DNA from: Baylisascaris procyonis
Taxonomy: Eukaryota; Nematoda; Chromadorea; Rhabditida; Ascarididae
DNA: 64,000 nt
NCBI GenBank assembly: GCA_037389465.1
Contig: JAZARR010000284.1
Span: forward strand, 62,001 to 126,000
Reading direction: 5' to 3'
Below are positions 43,401-57,663 of the stretch, in pieces. The notes beneath the pieces were generated by a model. That model saw nothing but the letters and a program-made list of their open reading frames with translations, was not told the origin of the DNA and did no database searches. Position 1 is the first letter of the stretch; each line of letters begins with the position of its first letter. The position numbers and the translations under genes were made by a program.

Positions 43401-45749
43401 GCATCTAGTTGACACAAACAACCGTTGAATTCACCGCAATATCATCATGTTTTGTGAACTACTCGCCACTTATAGGCATCTAGTTGACACAAACAACCGT
43501 TGAATTCACCGCAATATCATCATGTTTTGTGAACTACTCGCCACTTATAGGCATCTAGTTGACACGAACAACCGTTGAATTCACCGCAATATCATCATGT
43601 TTTGTGAACTACTCGCCACTTATAGGCATCTAGTTGACACAAACAACCGTTGAATTCACCGCAATATCATCATGTTTTGTGAACTACTCGCCACTTATAG
43701 GCATCTAGTTGACACAAACAACCTTGAATTCACCGCAATATCATCATGTTTTGTGAACTACTCGCCACTTATAGGCATCTAGTTGACACAAACAACCGTT
43801 GAATTCACCGCAATATCGTCATGTTTTGTGAACTACTCGCCACTTATAGGCATCTAGTTGACACGAACAACCTTGAATTCACCGCAATATCATCATGTTT
43901 TGTGAACTACTCGCCACTTATAGGCATCTAGTTGACACAAACAACCGTTGAATTCACCGCAATATCATCATGTTTTGTGAACTACTCGCCACTTATAGGC
44001 ATCTAGTTGACACAAACAACCGTTGAATTCACAGCAATATCATCATGTTTTGTGAACTACTCGCCACTTATAGGCATCTAGTTGACACGAACAACCTTGA
44101 ATTCACCGCAATATCATCATGTTTTGTGAACTACTCGCCACTTATAGGCATCTAGTTGACACAAACAACCGTTGAATTCACCGCAATATCATCATGTTTT
44201 GTGAACTACTCGCCACTTATAGGCATCTAGTTGACACAAACAACGTTGAATTCACCGCAATATCATCATGTTTTGTGAACTACTCGCCACTTATAGGCAT
44301 CTAGTTGACACAAACAACCGTTGAATTCACAGCAATATCATCATGTTTTGTGAACTACTCGCCACTTATAGGCATCTAGTTGACACGAACAACCGTTGAA
44401 TTCACCGCAATATCATCATGTTTTGTGAACTACTCGCCACTTATAGGCATCTAGTTGACACAAACAACCGTTGAATTCACAGCAATATCATCATGTTTTG
44501 TGAACTACTCGCCACTTATAGGCATCTAGTTGACACAAACAACCGTTGAATTCACCGCAATATCATCATGTTTTGTGAACTACTCGCCACTTTAGGCATC
44601 TAGTTGACACAAACAACCGTTGAATTCACCGCAATATCATCATGTTTTGTGAACTACTCGCCACTTATAGGCATCTAGTTGACACAAACAACCGTTGAAT
44701 TCACCGCAATATCATCATGTTTTGTGAACTACTCGCCACTTATAGGCATCTAGTTGACACAAACAACCGTTGAATTCACCGCAATATCATCATGTTTTGT
44801 GAACTACTCGCCACTTATAGGCATCTAGTTGACACAAACAACGTTGAATTCACCGCAATATCATCATGTTTTGTGAACTACTCGCCACTTATAAGCAACT
44901 AGTTGACACAAACAACCGTTGAATTCACAGCAATATCATCATGTTTTTTGAACTACTCGCCACTTATAGGCATCCAGTTGACACGAACAACCGTTGAATT
45001 CACCGCAATATCATCATGTTTTGTGAACTACTCGCCACTTATAGGCATCTAGTTGACACAAACAACCGTTGAATTCACCGCAATATCATCATGTTTTGTG
45101 AACTACTCGCCACTTATAGGCATCTAGTTGACACAAACAACCGTTGAATTCACCGCAATATCATCATGTTTTGTGAACTACTCGCCACTTATAGGCATCT
45201 AGTTGACACAAACAACCGTTGAATTCACCGCAATATCGTCATGTTTTGTGAACTACTCGCAACTTATAGGCGTCTAGTTGACACGAACAACCTTGAATTC
45301 ACCGCAATATCTTCATGTTTTGTGAACTACTCGCAACTTATAGGCATCTAGTTGACACTAACAACCTTGAATTCACCGCAATATCATCATGTTTTGTGAA
45401 CTACTCGCCACTTATAGGCATCTAGTTGACACAAACAACCGTTGAATTCACCGCAATATCGTCATGTTTTGTGAACTACTCGCAACTTATAGGCATCTAG
45501 TTGACACGAACAACCTTGAATTCACCGCAATATCATCATGTTTTGTGAACTACTCGCAACTTATAGGCATCTAGTTGACACAAACAACCGTTGAATTCAC
45601 AGCAATATCATCATGTTTTGTGAACTACTCGCCACCTAGAGGCATCCAGTTGACACGAACAACCTTGAATTCACCGCAATATCTTCATGTTTTGTGAACT
45701 ACTCGCCACTTATAGGCATCTAGTTGACACAAACAACCGTTGAATTCAC

Positions 45750-45897
45750 CGCAATATCGTCATGTTTTGTGAACTACTCGCCACTTTAGTCGTCTGGTTG
45801 ACACAAAGAACGCTGAGTTCACCGCAATATCATCATGTTTTGTGAACTACTCGTTGCCAATAGGCATCCTGTTGACACTAACAACCGTTGAATTCAC
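45750..45897 (-). repeat. D-E dimer 1 (148 bp)
   Basis: D unit 45,750-45,822 (73 bp) carries ATCGTCATG, TTTAGTCGTCTGG and AAAGAACGCTGAGTTC. E unit 45,823-45,897 (75 bp) carries CGTTGCCAATAGGCATCCTG and ACACTAAC. A C-type unit (G75T) with CGCAACTT follows. The next D marker lies 372 bp further on. Confidence 0.92.
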
Positions 45898-47089
45898 AGC
45901 AATATCATCATGTTTTGTGAACTACTCGCAACTTATAGGCATCTAGTTGACACGAACAACCTTGAATTCACCGCAATATCATCATGTTTTGTGAACTACT
46001 CGCAACTTATAGGCATCTAGTTGACACAAACAACCGTTGAATTCACCGCAATATCTTCATGTTTTGTGAACTACTCGCCACTTATAGGCATCTAGTTGAC
46101 ACAAACAACCGTTGAATTCACCGCAATATCATCATGTTTTGTGAACTACTCGCCACTTTAGTCATCTGGTTGACACAAAGAACGCTGAGTTCACCGCAAT
46201 ATCATCATGTTTTGTGAACTACTCGCCACTTATAGGCATCTAGTTGACACAAACAACCGTTGAATTCACCGCAATATCGTCATGTTTTGTGAACTACTCG
46301 CAACTTATAGGCATCTAGTTGACACAAACAACCTTGAATTCACCGCAATATCATCATGTTTTGTGAACTACTCGCCACTTATAGGCATCTAGTTGACACA
46401 AACAACCGTTGAATTCACAGCAATATCATCATGTTTTGTGAACTACTCGCCACTTATAGGCATCTAGTTGACACGAACAACCTTGAATTCACAGCAATAT
46501 CATCATGTTTTGTGAACTACTCGCCACTTACAGGCATCTAGTTGACACAAACAACCGTTGAATTCACCGCAATATCATCATGTTTTGTGAACTACTCGCC
46601 ACTTATAGGCATCTAGTTGACACAAACAACCGTTGAATTCACCGCAATATCATCATGTTTTGTGAACTACTCGCAACTTATAGGCATCTAGTTGACACGA
46701 ACAACCTTGAATTCACCGCAATATCATCATGTTTTGTGAACTACTCGCAACTTATACGCATCTAGTTGACACAAACAACCGTTGAATTCACAGCAATATC
46801 GTCATGTTTTGTGAACTACTCCTCACTTATAGGCATCTAGTTGACACAAACAACCGTTGAATTCACCCCAATATCGTCATGTTTTGTGAACTACTCGCCA
46901 CTTTAGTCGTCTGGTTGACACAAAGAACGCTGAGTTCACCACAATATCATCATGTTTTGTGAACTACTCGCCACTTATAGGCATCTAGTTGACACAAACA
47001 ACCGTTGAATTCACCGCAATATCATCATGTTTTGTGAACTACTCGCCACTTATAGGCATCTGATTGACACAAACAACCGTTGAATTCAC

Positions 47090-47237
47090 CCCAATATCAT
47101 CGTGCTTTGTGAACTACTCGGCACTTTAGTCATCTGGTTGACACAAAGAACGCTGAGCTCACCGCAATATCATCATGTTTTGTGAACTACTCGATACCAA
47201 TAGGCATCCTGTTGACACTAACAACCGTTGAATTCAC
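47090..47237 (-). repeat. D-E dimer 2 (148 bp)
   Basis: D unit 47,090-47,162 (73 bp) has a private CGGCAC in place of CGCCAC and ATCATCGTGCTTTG. E unit 47,163-47,237 has CGATACCAATAGGCATCCTG and ACACTAAC. A G75T, T66C, G43T unit follows. The CGGCAC change recurs 672 bp downstream, marking a block duplication. Confidence 0.92.
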
Positions 47238-47650
47238 AGCAATATCGTCATGTTTTGTGAACTACTCGCAACTTATAGGCATCTAGTTGACACGAACAAC
47301 CGTTGAATTCACCGCAATATCATCATGTTTTGTGAACTACTCGCCACTTATAGGCATCTAGTTGACACAAACAACCGTTGAATTCACCGCAATATCATCA
47401 TGTTTTGTGAACTACTCGCCACTTATAGGCATCTAGTTGACACAAACAACCGTTGAATTCACCGCAATATCATCATGTTTTGTGAACTACTCGCCACTTA
47501 TAGGCATCTAGTTGACACAAACAACCGTTGAGTTCACCGCAATATCGTCATGTTTTGTGAACTACTCGCAACTTATAGGCATCTAGTTGACACGAACAAC
47601 CTTGAATTCACCGCAATATCTTCATGTTTTGTGAACTACTCGCCACTTAT
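47119..47650 (-). repeat. Duplicated multi-unit block, copy 1
   Basis: The ordered variants are CGGCAC (47,119), E with CCTG (47,208), CAGCAATATCGTC, CGCAACTT, CGAACAACCGTTG, several consensus units, GTTGAGTTC with ATCGTC (47,527), CGCAACTT, then CGAACAACCTTG with ATCTTCATG. The same series follows in copy 2 at an offset of 672-673 bp, rising to 748 bp after one extra unit. Confidence 0.85.
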
Positions 47651-47761
47651 AGGCATCTAGTTGACACAAACAACCGTTGAATTCACCGCAATATCATCAT
47701 GTTTTGTGAACTACTCGCCACTTATAGGCATCTAGTTGACACAAACAACCGTTGAATTCAC

Positions 47762-47910
47762 CGCAATATCATCATGTTTTGTGAACTACTCGGCACTTTA
47801 GGCATCTAGTTGACACAAACAACCGTTGAATTCACCGCAATATCATCATGTTTTGTGAACTACTCGCTACCTATAGGCATCCTGTTGACACTAACAACCG
47901 TTGAATTCAC
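47762..47910 (-). repeat. Hybrid D/E dimer in copy 2
   Basis: Unit 47,762-47,835 (74 bp) has CGGCAC and the T38 deletion but otherwise consensus bases. Unit 47,836-47,910 is E-like, with CGCTACCTATAGGCATCCTG and ACACTAAC. It shows an E unit staying next to a T38-deleted neighbour after most D markers are gone. Confidence 0.78.
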
Positions 47911-48400
47911 AGCAATATCGTCATGTTTTGTGAACTACTCGCAACTTATAGGCATCTAGTTGACACGAACAACCGTTGAATTCACCGCAATATCATCATG
48001 TTTTGTGAACTACTCGCCACTTATAGGCATCTAGTTGACACAAACAACCGTTGAATTCACCGCAATATCATCATGTTTTGTGAACTACTCGCCACTTATA
48101 GGCATCTAGTTGACACAAACAACCGTTGAATTCACCGCAATATCATCATGTTTTGTGAACTACACGCCACTTATAGGCATCTAGTTGACACAAACAACCG
48201 TTGAATTCACCGCAATATCATCATGTTTTGTGAACTACACGCCACTTATAGGCATCTAGTTGACACAAACAACCGTTGAGTTCACCGCAATATCGTCATG
48301 TTTTGTGAACTACTCGCAACTTATAGGCGTCTAGTTGACACGAACAACCTTGAATTCACCGCAATATCTTCATGTTTTGTGAACTACTCGCAACTTATAG
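47791..48400 (-). repeat. Duplicated multi-unit block, copy 2
   Basis: Repeats the copy 1 series: CGGCAC at 47,791, E with CCTG at 47,881, and GTTGAGTTC at 48,275. It differs in three ways: two ACACGCC units (near 48,163 and 48,238), one added unit, and loss of the D substitutions beside the retained T38 deletion. The pattern is consistent with a nine-unit duplication (9 x 75 minus 2) followed by local expansion and conversion. Confidence 0.85.
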
Positions 48401-51400
48401 GCATCTAGTTGACACGAACAACCTTGAATTCACCGCAATATCTTCATGTTTTGTGAACTACTCGCCACTTATAGGCATCTAGTTGACACAAACAACCGTT
48501 GAATTCACCGCAATATCATCATGTTTTGTGAACTACTCGCCACTTATAGGCATCTAGTTGACACAAACAACGTTGAATTCACCGCAATATCATCATGTTT
48601 TGTGAACTACTCGCCACTTATAGGCATCTAGTTGACACAAACAACCGTTGAATTCACCGCAATATCATCATGTTTTGTGAACTACTCGCCACTTATAGGC
48701 ATCTAGTTGACACAAACAACCGTTGAATTCACCGCAATATCATCATGTTTTGTGAACTACTCGCCACTTTAGTCATCTGGTTGACACAAAGAACGCTGAG
48801 TTCACCGCAATATCATCATGTTTTGTGAACTACTCGCCACTTATAGGCATCTAGTTGACACAAACAACCGTTGAATTCACAGCAATATCGTCATGTTTTG
48901 TGAACTACTCGCCACTTATAGGCATCTAGTTGACACAAACAACCGTTGAATTCACCGCAATATCATCATGTTTTGTGAACTACTCGCCACTTATAGGCAT
49001 CTAGTTGACACAAACAACCGTTGAATTCACCGCAATATCATCATGTTTTGTGAACTACTCGCCACTTATACGCATCTAGTTGACACAAACAACCGTTGAA
49101 TTCACCGCAATATCATCATGTTTTGTGAACTACTCGCCACTTATAGGCATCTAGTTGACACAAACAACCGTTGAATTCACCGCAATATCATCATGTTTTG
49201 TGAACTACTCGCCACTTATAGGCATCTAGTTGACACAAACAACCGTTGAATTCACCGCAATATCATCATGTTTTGTGAACTACTCGCCACTTATAGGCAT
49301 CTAGTTGACACAAACAACCTTGAATTCACCGCAATATCATCATGTTTTGTGAACTACTCGCCACTTATAGGCATCTAGTTGACACAAACAACCGTTGAAT
49401 TCACAGCAATATCATCATGTTTTGTGAACTACTCGCCACTTATAGGCATCTAGTTGACACGAACAACCTTGAATTCACAGCAATATCATCATGTTTTGTG
49501 AACTACTCGCCACTTATAGGCATCTAGTTGACACAAACAACCGTTGAATTCACCGCAATATCATCATGTTTTGTGAACTACTCGCCACTTATAGGCATCT
49601 AGTTGACACAAACAACCGTTGAATTCCCCCCAATATCATCATGTTTTGTGAACTACTCGCAACTTATAGGCATCTAGTTGACACAAACAACCTTGAATTC
49701 ACCGCAATATCATCATGTTTTGTGAACTACTCGCCACTTATAGGCATCTAGTTGACACAAACAACCGTTGAATTCACAGCAATATCATCATGTTTTGTGA
49801 ACTACTCGCCACTTATAGGCATCTAGTTGACACAAACAACCGTTGAATTCACCGCAATATCATCATGTTTTGTGAACTACTCGCCACTTATAGGCATCTA
49901 GTTGACACAAACAACGTTGAATTCACCGCAATATCATCATGTTTTGTGAACTACTCGCCACTTATAGGCATCTAGTTGACACAAACAACCGTTGAATTCA
50001 CCGCAATATCATCATGTTTTGTGAACTACTCGCCACTTATAGGCATCTAGTTGACACAAACAACCGTTGAATTCACCGCAATATCATCATGTTTTGTGAA
50101 CTACTCGCCACTTATAGGCATCTAGTTGACACAAACAACGTTGAATTCACCGCAATATCATCATGTTTTGTGAACTACTCGCCACTTGTAGGCATCTAGT
50201 TGACACAAACAACCGTTGAATTCACAGCAATATCATCATGTTTTGTGAACTACTCGCCACTTACAGGCATCTAGTTGACACGAACAACCGTTGAATTCAC
50301 CGCAATATCATCATGTTTTGTGAACTACTCGCCACTTATAGGCATCTAGTTGACACAAACAACCGTTGAATTCACCGCAATATCATCATGTTTTGTGAAC
50401 TACTCGCCACTTATAGGCATCTAGTTGACACAAACAACCGTTGAATTCACCGCAATATCATCATGTTTTGTGAACTACTCGCCACTTATAGGCATCTAGT
50501 TGACACAAACAACCGTTGAATTCACAGCAATATCATCATGTTTTGTGAACTACTCGCCACTTATAGGCATCTAGTTGACACAAACAACCGTTGAATTCAC
50601 CGCAATATCGTCATGTTTTGTGAACTACTCGCAACTTATAGGCATCTAGTTGACACAAACAACCTTGAATTCACCGCAATATCATCATGTTTTGTGAACT
50701 ACTCGCCACTTATAGGCATCTAGTTGACACAAACAACCGTTGAATTCACAGCAATATCATCATGTTTTGTGAACTACTCGCAACTTATAGGCATCTAGTT
50801 GACACGAACAACCTTGAATTCACAGGAATATCATCATATTTTGTGAGCTACTCGCCACTTATAGGCATCTAGTTGACACAAACAACCGTTGAATTCACCG
50901 CAATATCATCATATTTTGTGAACTACTCGCCACTTATAGGCATCTAGTTGACACAAACAACCGTTGAATTCACCGCAATATCATCATGTTTTGTGAACTA
51001 CTCGCAACTTATAGGCATCTAGTTGACACGAACAACCTTGAATTCACCGCAATATCATCATATTTTGTGAACTACTCGCCACTTATAGGCATCTAGTTGA
51101 CACAAACAACCGTTGAATTCACAGCAATATCATCATGTTTTGTGAACTACTCGCCACTTATAGGCATCTAGTTGACACAAACAACCGTTGAATTCACCGC
51201 AATATCATCATGTTTTGTGAACTACTCGCCACTTTAGGCATCTAGTTGACACAAACAACGCTGAATTCACCGCAATATCATCATGTTTTGTGAACTACTC
51301 GCCACTTATAGGCATCTAGTTGACACAAACAACCGTTGAATTCACCGCAATATCATCATGTTTTGTGAACTACTCGCCACTTATAGGCATCTAGTTGACA

Positions 51401-52541
51401 CAAACAACCGTTGAATTCACCGCAATATCATCATGTTTTGTGAACTACTCGCCACTTATAGGCATCTAGTTGACACAAACAACGTTGAATTCACAGCAAT
51501 ATCATCATGTTTTGTGAACTACTCGCCACTTATAGGCATCTAGTTGACACAAACAACCGTTGAATTCACAGCAATATCATCATGTTTTGTGAACTACTCG
51601 CCACTTATAGGCATCTAGTTGACACAAACAACCGTTGAATTCACCGCAATATCATCATGTTTTGTGAACTACTCGCCACTTATAGGCATCTAGTTGACAC
51701 AAACAACCGTTGAATTCACCGCAATATCATCATGTTTTGTGAACTACTCGCCACTTATAGGCATCTAGTTGACACAAACAACCGTTGAATTCACCGCAAT
51801 ATCATCATGTTTTGTGAACTACTCGCCACTTATAGGCATCTAGTTGACACAAACAACCGTTGAATTCACCCCAATATCATCGTGCTTTGTGAACTACACG
51901 CCACTTATAGGCATCTAGTTGACACAAACAACCGTTGAATTCACCGCAATATCGTCATGTTTTGTGAACTACTCGCCACTTATAGGCATCTAGTTGACAC
52001 AAACAACCGTTGAATTCACCGCAATATCATCATGTTTTGTGAACTACTCGCCACTTATAGGCATCTAGTTGACACGAACAACCTTGAATTCACCGCAATA
52101 TCATCATGTTTTGTGAACTACTCGCCACTTATAGGCATCTAGTTGACACAAACAACCGTTGAATTCACCGCAATATCATCATGTTTTGTGAACTACTCGC
52201 CACTTATAGGCATCTAGTTGACACAAACAACCGTTGAATTCACCGCAATATCATCATGTTTTGTGAACTACTCGCAACTTATAGGCATCTAGTTGACACG
52301 AACAACCTTGAATTCACCGCAATATCTTCATGTTTTGTGAACTACTCGCCACTTATAGGCATCTAGTTGACACAAACAACCGTTGAATTCACAGCAATAT
52401 CATCATGTTTTGTGAACTACTCGCCACTTATAGGCATCTAGTTGACACGAACAACCTTGAATTCACCGCAATATCATCATGTTTTGTGAACTACTCGCCA
52501 CTTATAGGCATCTAGTTGACACAAACAACCGTTGAATTCAC

Positions 52542-52689
52542 CGCAATATCGTCATGTTTTGTGAACTACTCGCCACTTTAGTCGTCTGGTTGACACAAAG
52601 AACGCTGAGTTCACCGCAATATCATCATGTTTTGTGAACTACTCGTTGCCAATAGGCATCTAGTTGACACAAACAACCGTTGAATTCAC
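52542..52689 (-). repeat. D-E dimer 3 (148 bp)
   Basis: D unit 52,542-52,614 (73 bp) has ATCGTCATG, TTTAGTCGTCTGG and AAAGAACGCTGAGTTC. E unit 52,615-52,689 has CGTTGCCAATAGG but consensus CTAG and ACAAAC. A C unit with CGCAACTT and B markers follows. The next D marker lies 371 bp on, matching the 372 bp at dimer 1. Confidence 0.92.
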
Positions 52690-55600
52690 AGCAATATCAT
52701 CATGTTTTGTGAACTACTCGCAACTTATAGGCATCTAGTTGACACGAACAACCTTGAATTCACAGCAATATCATCATGTTTTGTGAACTACTCGCCACTT
52801 ATAGGCATCTAGTTGACACGAACAACCTTGAATTCACCGCAATATCATCATATTTTGTGAACTACTCGCCACTTATAGGCATCTAGTTGACACAAACAAC
52901 CGTTGAATTCACAGCAATATCATCATGTTTTGTGAACTACTCGCCACTTTAGTCGTCTGGTTGACACAAAGAACGCTGAGTTCACCGCAATATCATCATG
53001 TTTTGTGAACTACTCGCCACTTATAGGCATCTAGTTGACACAAACAACCGTTGAATTCACCGCAATATCTTCATGTTTTGTGAACTACTCGCCACTTATA
53101 GGCATCTAGTTGACACAAACAACCGTTGAATTCACAGCAATATCATCATGTTTTGTGAACTACTCGCCACTTATAGGCATCTAGTTGACACGAACAACCT
53201 TGAATTCACCGCAATATCATCATGTTTTGTGAACTACTCGCCACTTATAGGCATCTAGTTGACACAAACAACCGTTGAATTCACCGCAATATCATCATGT
53301 TTTGTGAACTACTCGCCACTTATAGGCATCTAGTTGACACAAACAACCGTTGAATTCACCGCAATATCATCATGTTTTGTGAACTACTCGCCACTTATAG
53401 GCATCTAGTTGACACGAACAACCTTGAATTCACCGCAATATCATCATGTTTTGTGAACTACTCGCCACTTATAGGCATCTAGTTGACACAAACAACCGTT
53501 GAATTCACCGCAATATCATCATGTTTTGTGAACTACTCGCCACTTATAGGCATCTAGTTGACACGAACAACCTTGAATTCACAGCAATATCATCATGTTT
53601 TGTGAACTACTCGCCACTTATAGGCATCTAGTTGACACAAACAACCGTTGAATTCACCGCAATATCGTCATGTTTTGTGAACTACTCGCCACTTATAGGC
53701 ATCTAGTTGACACAAACAACCGTTGAATTCACCGCAATATCATCATGTTTTGTGAACTACTCGCCACTTATAGGCATCTAGTTGACACAAACAACCGTTG
53801 AATTCACCGCAATATCATCATGTTTTGTGAACTACTCGCCACTTATAGGCATCTAGTTGACACAAACAACGTTGAATTCACCGCAATATCATCATGTTTT
53901 GTGAACTACTCGCCACTTATAGGCATCTAGTTGACACAAACAACCGTTGAATTCACAGCAATATCATCATGTTTTGTGAACTACTCGCCACTTATAGGCA
54001 TCTAGTTGACACGAACAACCTTGAATTCACCGCAATATCATCATGTTTTGTGAACTACTCGCCACTTATAGGCATCTAGTTGACACAAACAACCGTTGAA
54101 TTCACAGCAATATCATCATGTTTTGTGAACTACTCGCAACTTATAGGCATCTAGTTGACACAAACAACCGTTGAATTCACCGCAATATCGTCATGTTTTG
54201 TGAACTACTCGCCACTTTAGTCGTCTGGTTGACACAAAGAACGCTGAGTTCACCGCAATATCATCATGTTTTGTGAACTACTCGCCACTTATAGGCATCT
54301 AGTTGACACAAACAACCGTTGAGTTCACCGCAATATCGTCATGTTTTGTGAACTACTCGCAACTTATAGGCATCTAGTTGACACAAACAACCTTGAATTC
54401 ACCGCAATATCTTCATGTTTTGTGAACTACTCGCCACTTATAGGCATCTAGTTGACACAAACAACCGTTGAATTCACAGCAATATCATCATGTTTTGTGA
54501 ACTACTCGCAACTTATAGGCATCTAGTTGACACGAACAACCTTGAATTCACAGCAATATCATCATGTTTTGTGAACTACTCGCCACTTACAGGCATCTAG
54601 TTGACACAAACAACCGTTGAATTCACCGCAATATCATCATGTTTTGTGAACTACTCGCCACTTATAGGCATCTAGTTGACACGAACAACCTTGAATTCAC
54701 CGCAATATCATCATATTTTGTGAACTACTCGCCACTTATAGGCATCTAGTTGACACAAACAACCGTTGAATTCACCGCAATATCATCATGTTTTGTGAAC
54801 TACTCGCCACTTTAGGCATCTAGTTGACACAAACAACGTTGAATTCACCGCAATATCATCATGTTTTGTGAACTACTCGCCACTTATAGGCATCTAGTTG
54901 ACACAAACAACCGTTGAATTCACCGCAATATCATCATGTTTTGTGAACTACTCGCCACTTATAGGCATCTAGTTGACACAAACAACCGTTGAATTCACAG
55001 CAATATCATCATGTTTTGTGAACTACTCGCAACTTATAGGCATCTAGTTGACACGAACAACCTTGAATTCACAGCAATATCATCATGTTTTGTGAACTAC
55101 TCGCCACTTATAGGCATCTAGTTGACACAAACAGCCGTTGAATTCACCGTAATATCATCATGTTTTGTGAACTACTCGCCACTTATAGGCATCTAGTTGA
55201 CACAAACAACCGTTGAGTTCACCGCAAGATCGTCATGTTTTGTGAACTACTCGCAACTTATAGGCATCTAGTTGACACGAACAACCTTGAATTCACCGCA
55301 ATATCTTCATGTTTTGTGAACTACTCGCCACTTATAGGCATCTAGTTGACACAAACAACCGTTGAATTCACCGCAATATCTTCATGTTTTGTGAACTACT
55401 CGCCACTTATAGGCATCTAGTTGACACGAACAACCTTGAATTCACAGCGATATCATCATGTTTTGTGAACTACTCGCAACTTATAGGCATCTAGTTGACA
55501 CAAACAACCGTTGAATTCACCGCAATATCATCATGTTTTGTGAACTACTCGCCACTTATAGGCATCTAGTTGACACAAACAACCGTTGAATTCACCGCAA

Positions 55601-56990
55601 TATCATCATGTTTTGTGAACTACTCGCCACTTATAGGCATCTAGTTGACACAAACAACCGTTGAATTCACCGCAATATCATCATGTTTTGTGAACTACTC
55701 GCCACTTTAGGCATCTAGTTGACACAAACAACGTTGAATTCACCGCAATATCATCATGTTTTGTGAACTACTCGCCACTTATAGGCATCTAGTTGACACA
55801 AACAACCGTTGAATTCACAGCAATATCATCATGTTTTGTGAACTACTCGCCACTTATAGGCATCTAGTTGACACGAACAACCTTGAATTCACCGCAATAT
55901 CATCATGTTTTGTGAACTACTCGCCACTTATAGGCATCTAGTTGACACAAACAACCGTTGAATTCACAGCAATATCATCATGTTTTGTGAACTACTCGCC
56001 ACTTATAGGCATCTAGTTGACACAAACAACCGTTGAATTCACCGCAATATCATCATGTTTTGTGAACTACTCGCCACTTTAGGCATCTAGTTGACACAAA
56101 CAACGTTGAATTCACCGCAATATCATCATGTTTTGTGAACTACTCGCCACTTATAGGCATCTAGTTGACACAAACAACCGTTGAATTCACCGCAATATCA
56201 TCATGTTTTGTGAACTACTCGCAACTTATAGGCATCTAGTTGACACAAACAACCTTGAATTCACAGCAATATCATCATGTTTTGTGAACTACTCGCCACT
56301 TATAGGCATCTAGTTGACACAAACAACCGTTGAATTCACAGCAATATCATCAGGTTTTGTGAACTACTCGCCACTTATAGGCATCTAGTTGACACGAACA
56401 ACCTTGAATTCACAGGAATATCATCATATTTTGTGAACTACTCGCCACTTATAGGCATCTAGTTGACACAAACAACCGTTGAATTCACCGCAATATCATC
56501 ATGTTTTGTGAACTACTCGCAACTTATAGGCATCTAGTTGACACGAACAACCTTGAATTCACCGCAATATCATCATGTTTTGTGAACTACTCGCCACTTA
56601 TAGGCATCTAGTTGACACAAACAACCGTTGAATTCACAGCAATATCATCATGTTTTGTGAACTACTCGCCACTTATAGGCATCTAGTTGACACGAACAAC
56701 CTTGAATTCACCGCAATATCATCATGTTTTGTGAACTACTCGCCACTTATAGGCATCTAGTTGACACGAACAACCTTGAATTCACAGCAATATCATCATG
56801 TTTTGTGAACTACTCGCCACTTATAGGCATCTAGTTGACACAAACAACCGTTGAATTCACCGCAATATCGTCATGTTTTGTGAACTACTCGCCACTTATA
56901 GGCATCTAGTTGACACAAACAACCGTTGAATTCACCGCAATATCATCATGTTTTGTGAACTACTCGCCACTTATAGGCATCTAGTTGACA

Positions 56991-57330
56991 CAAAGAAACG
57001 CTGAATTCACCGCAATATCTTCATGTTTTGTGAACTACTCGCCACTAATAGGCATCTAATTGACACAAACAACCGCTGAATTCACCCCAATATCATCATG
57101 CTTTGTGAACTACTCGCCACTTATAGGCATCTAGTTGACACAAACAACGTTGAATTCACCGCAATATCATCATGTTTTGTGAACTACTCGCCACTTATAG
57201 GCATCTAGTTGACACAAACAACCGTTGAATTCACCGCAATATCTTCATGTTTTGTGAACTACTCGCCACTTATAGGCATCTAGTTGACACAAACAACCGT
57301 TGAATTCACAGCAATATCATCATGTTTTGT
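56991..57330 (-). repeat. Second duplicated block, copy 1
   Basis: Contains AAAGAAACGCTG (from 56,992), ATCTTCATG, an altered CTAG (CTAAT), ACCCCAATATC, CATGCTTTG (CTTTG at 57,101) and CAACGTTG (57,145). The matching features of copy 2 lie exactly 673 bp downstream. Confidence 0.82.
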
Positions 57331-57663
57331 GAACTACTCGCCACTTATAGGCATCTAGTTGACACAAACAACCGTTGAATTCACCGCAATATCGTCATGT
57401 TTTGTGAACTACTCGCCACTTATAGGCATCTAGTTGACACAAACAAACGTTGAATTCACCGCAATATCATCATGTTTTGTGAACTACTCGCCACTTATAG
57501 TCGTCTAGTTGACACAAACAACGTTGAATTCACCACAATATATTCATGTTTTGTGAACTACTCGCCACTTAGAGGCATCTAGTTGACACAAACAACCGTT
57601 GAATTCACCCCAATATCATCATGTTTTGTGAACTACTCGCAACTTATAGGCATCTAGTTGACA

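Larger units (their letters stand above)
28271..45749 (-). repeat. Variant-mixed middle of the reverse arm
   Basis: Consensus units interleaved with recurrent haplotypes. B appears as CGAACAACCTTG on the plus strand, often in one unit with CGCAACTT (G43T) and sometimes ATCGTCATG (T66C). C appears as CACAGCAATATC (G75T) and is frequently followed in the same unit by the B markers. T66A (ATCTTCATG) is rarer. Shared haplotypes in non-adjacent units show exchange or block duplication rather than independent mutation. Occasional one-off changes include an 8-bp shortened unit near 33,951 and GAACGACCTT near 36,849. Complete D units are absent here. Confidence 0.88.
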
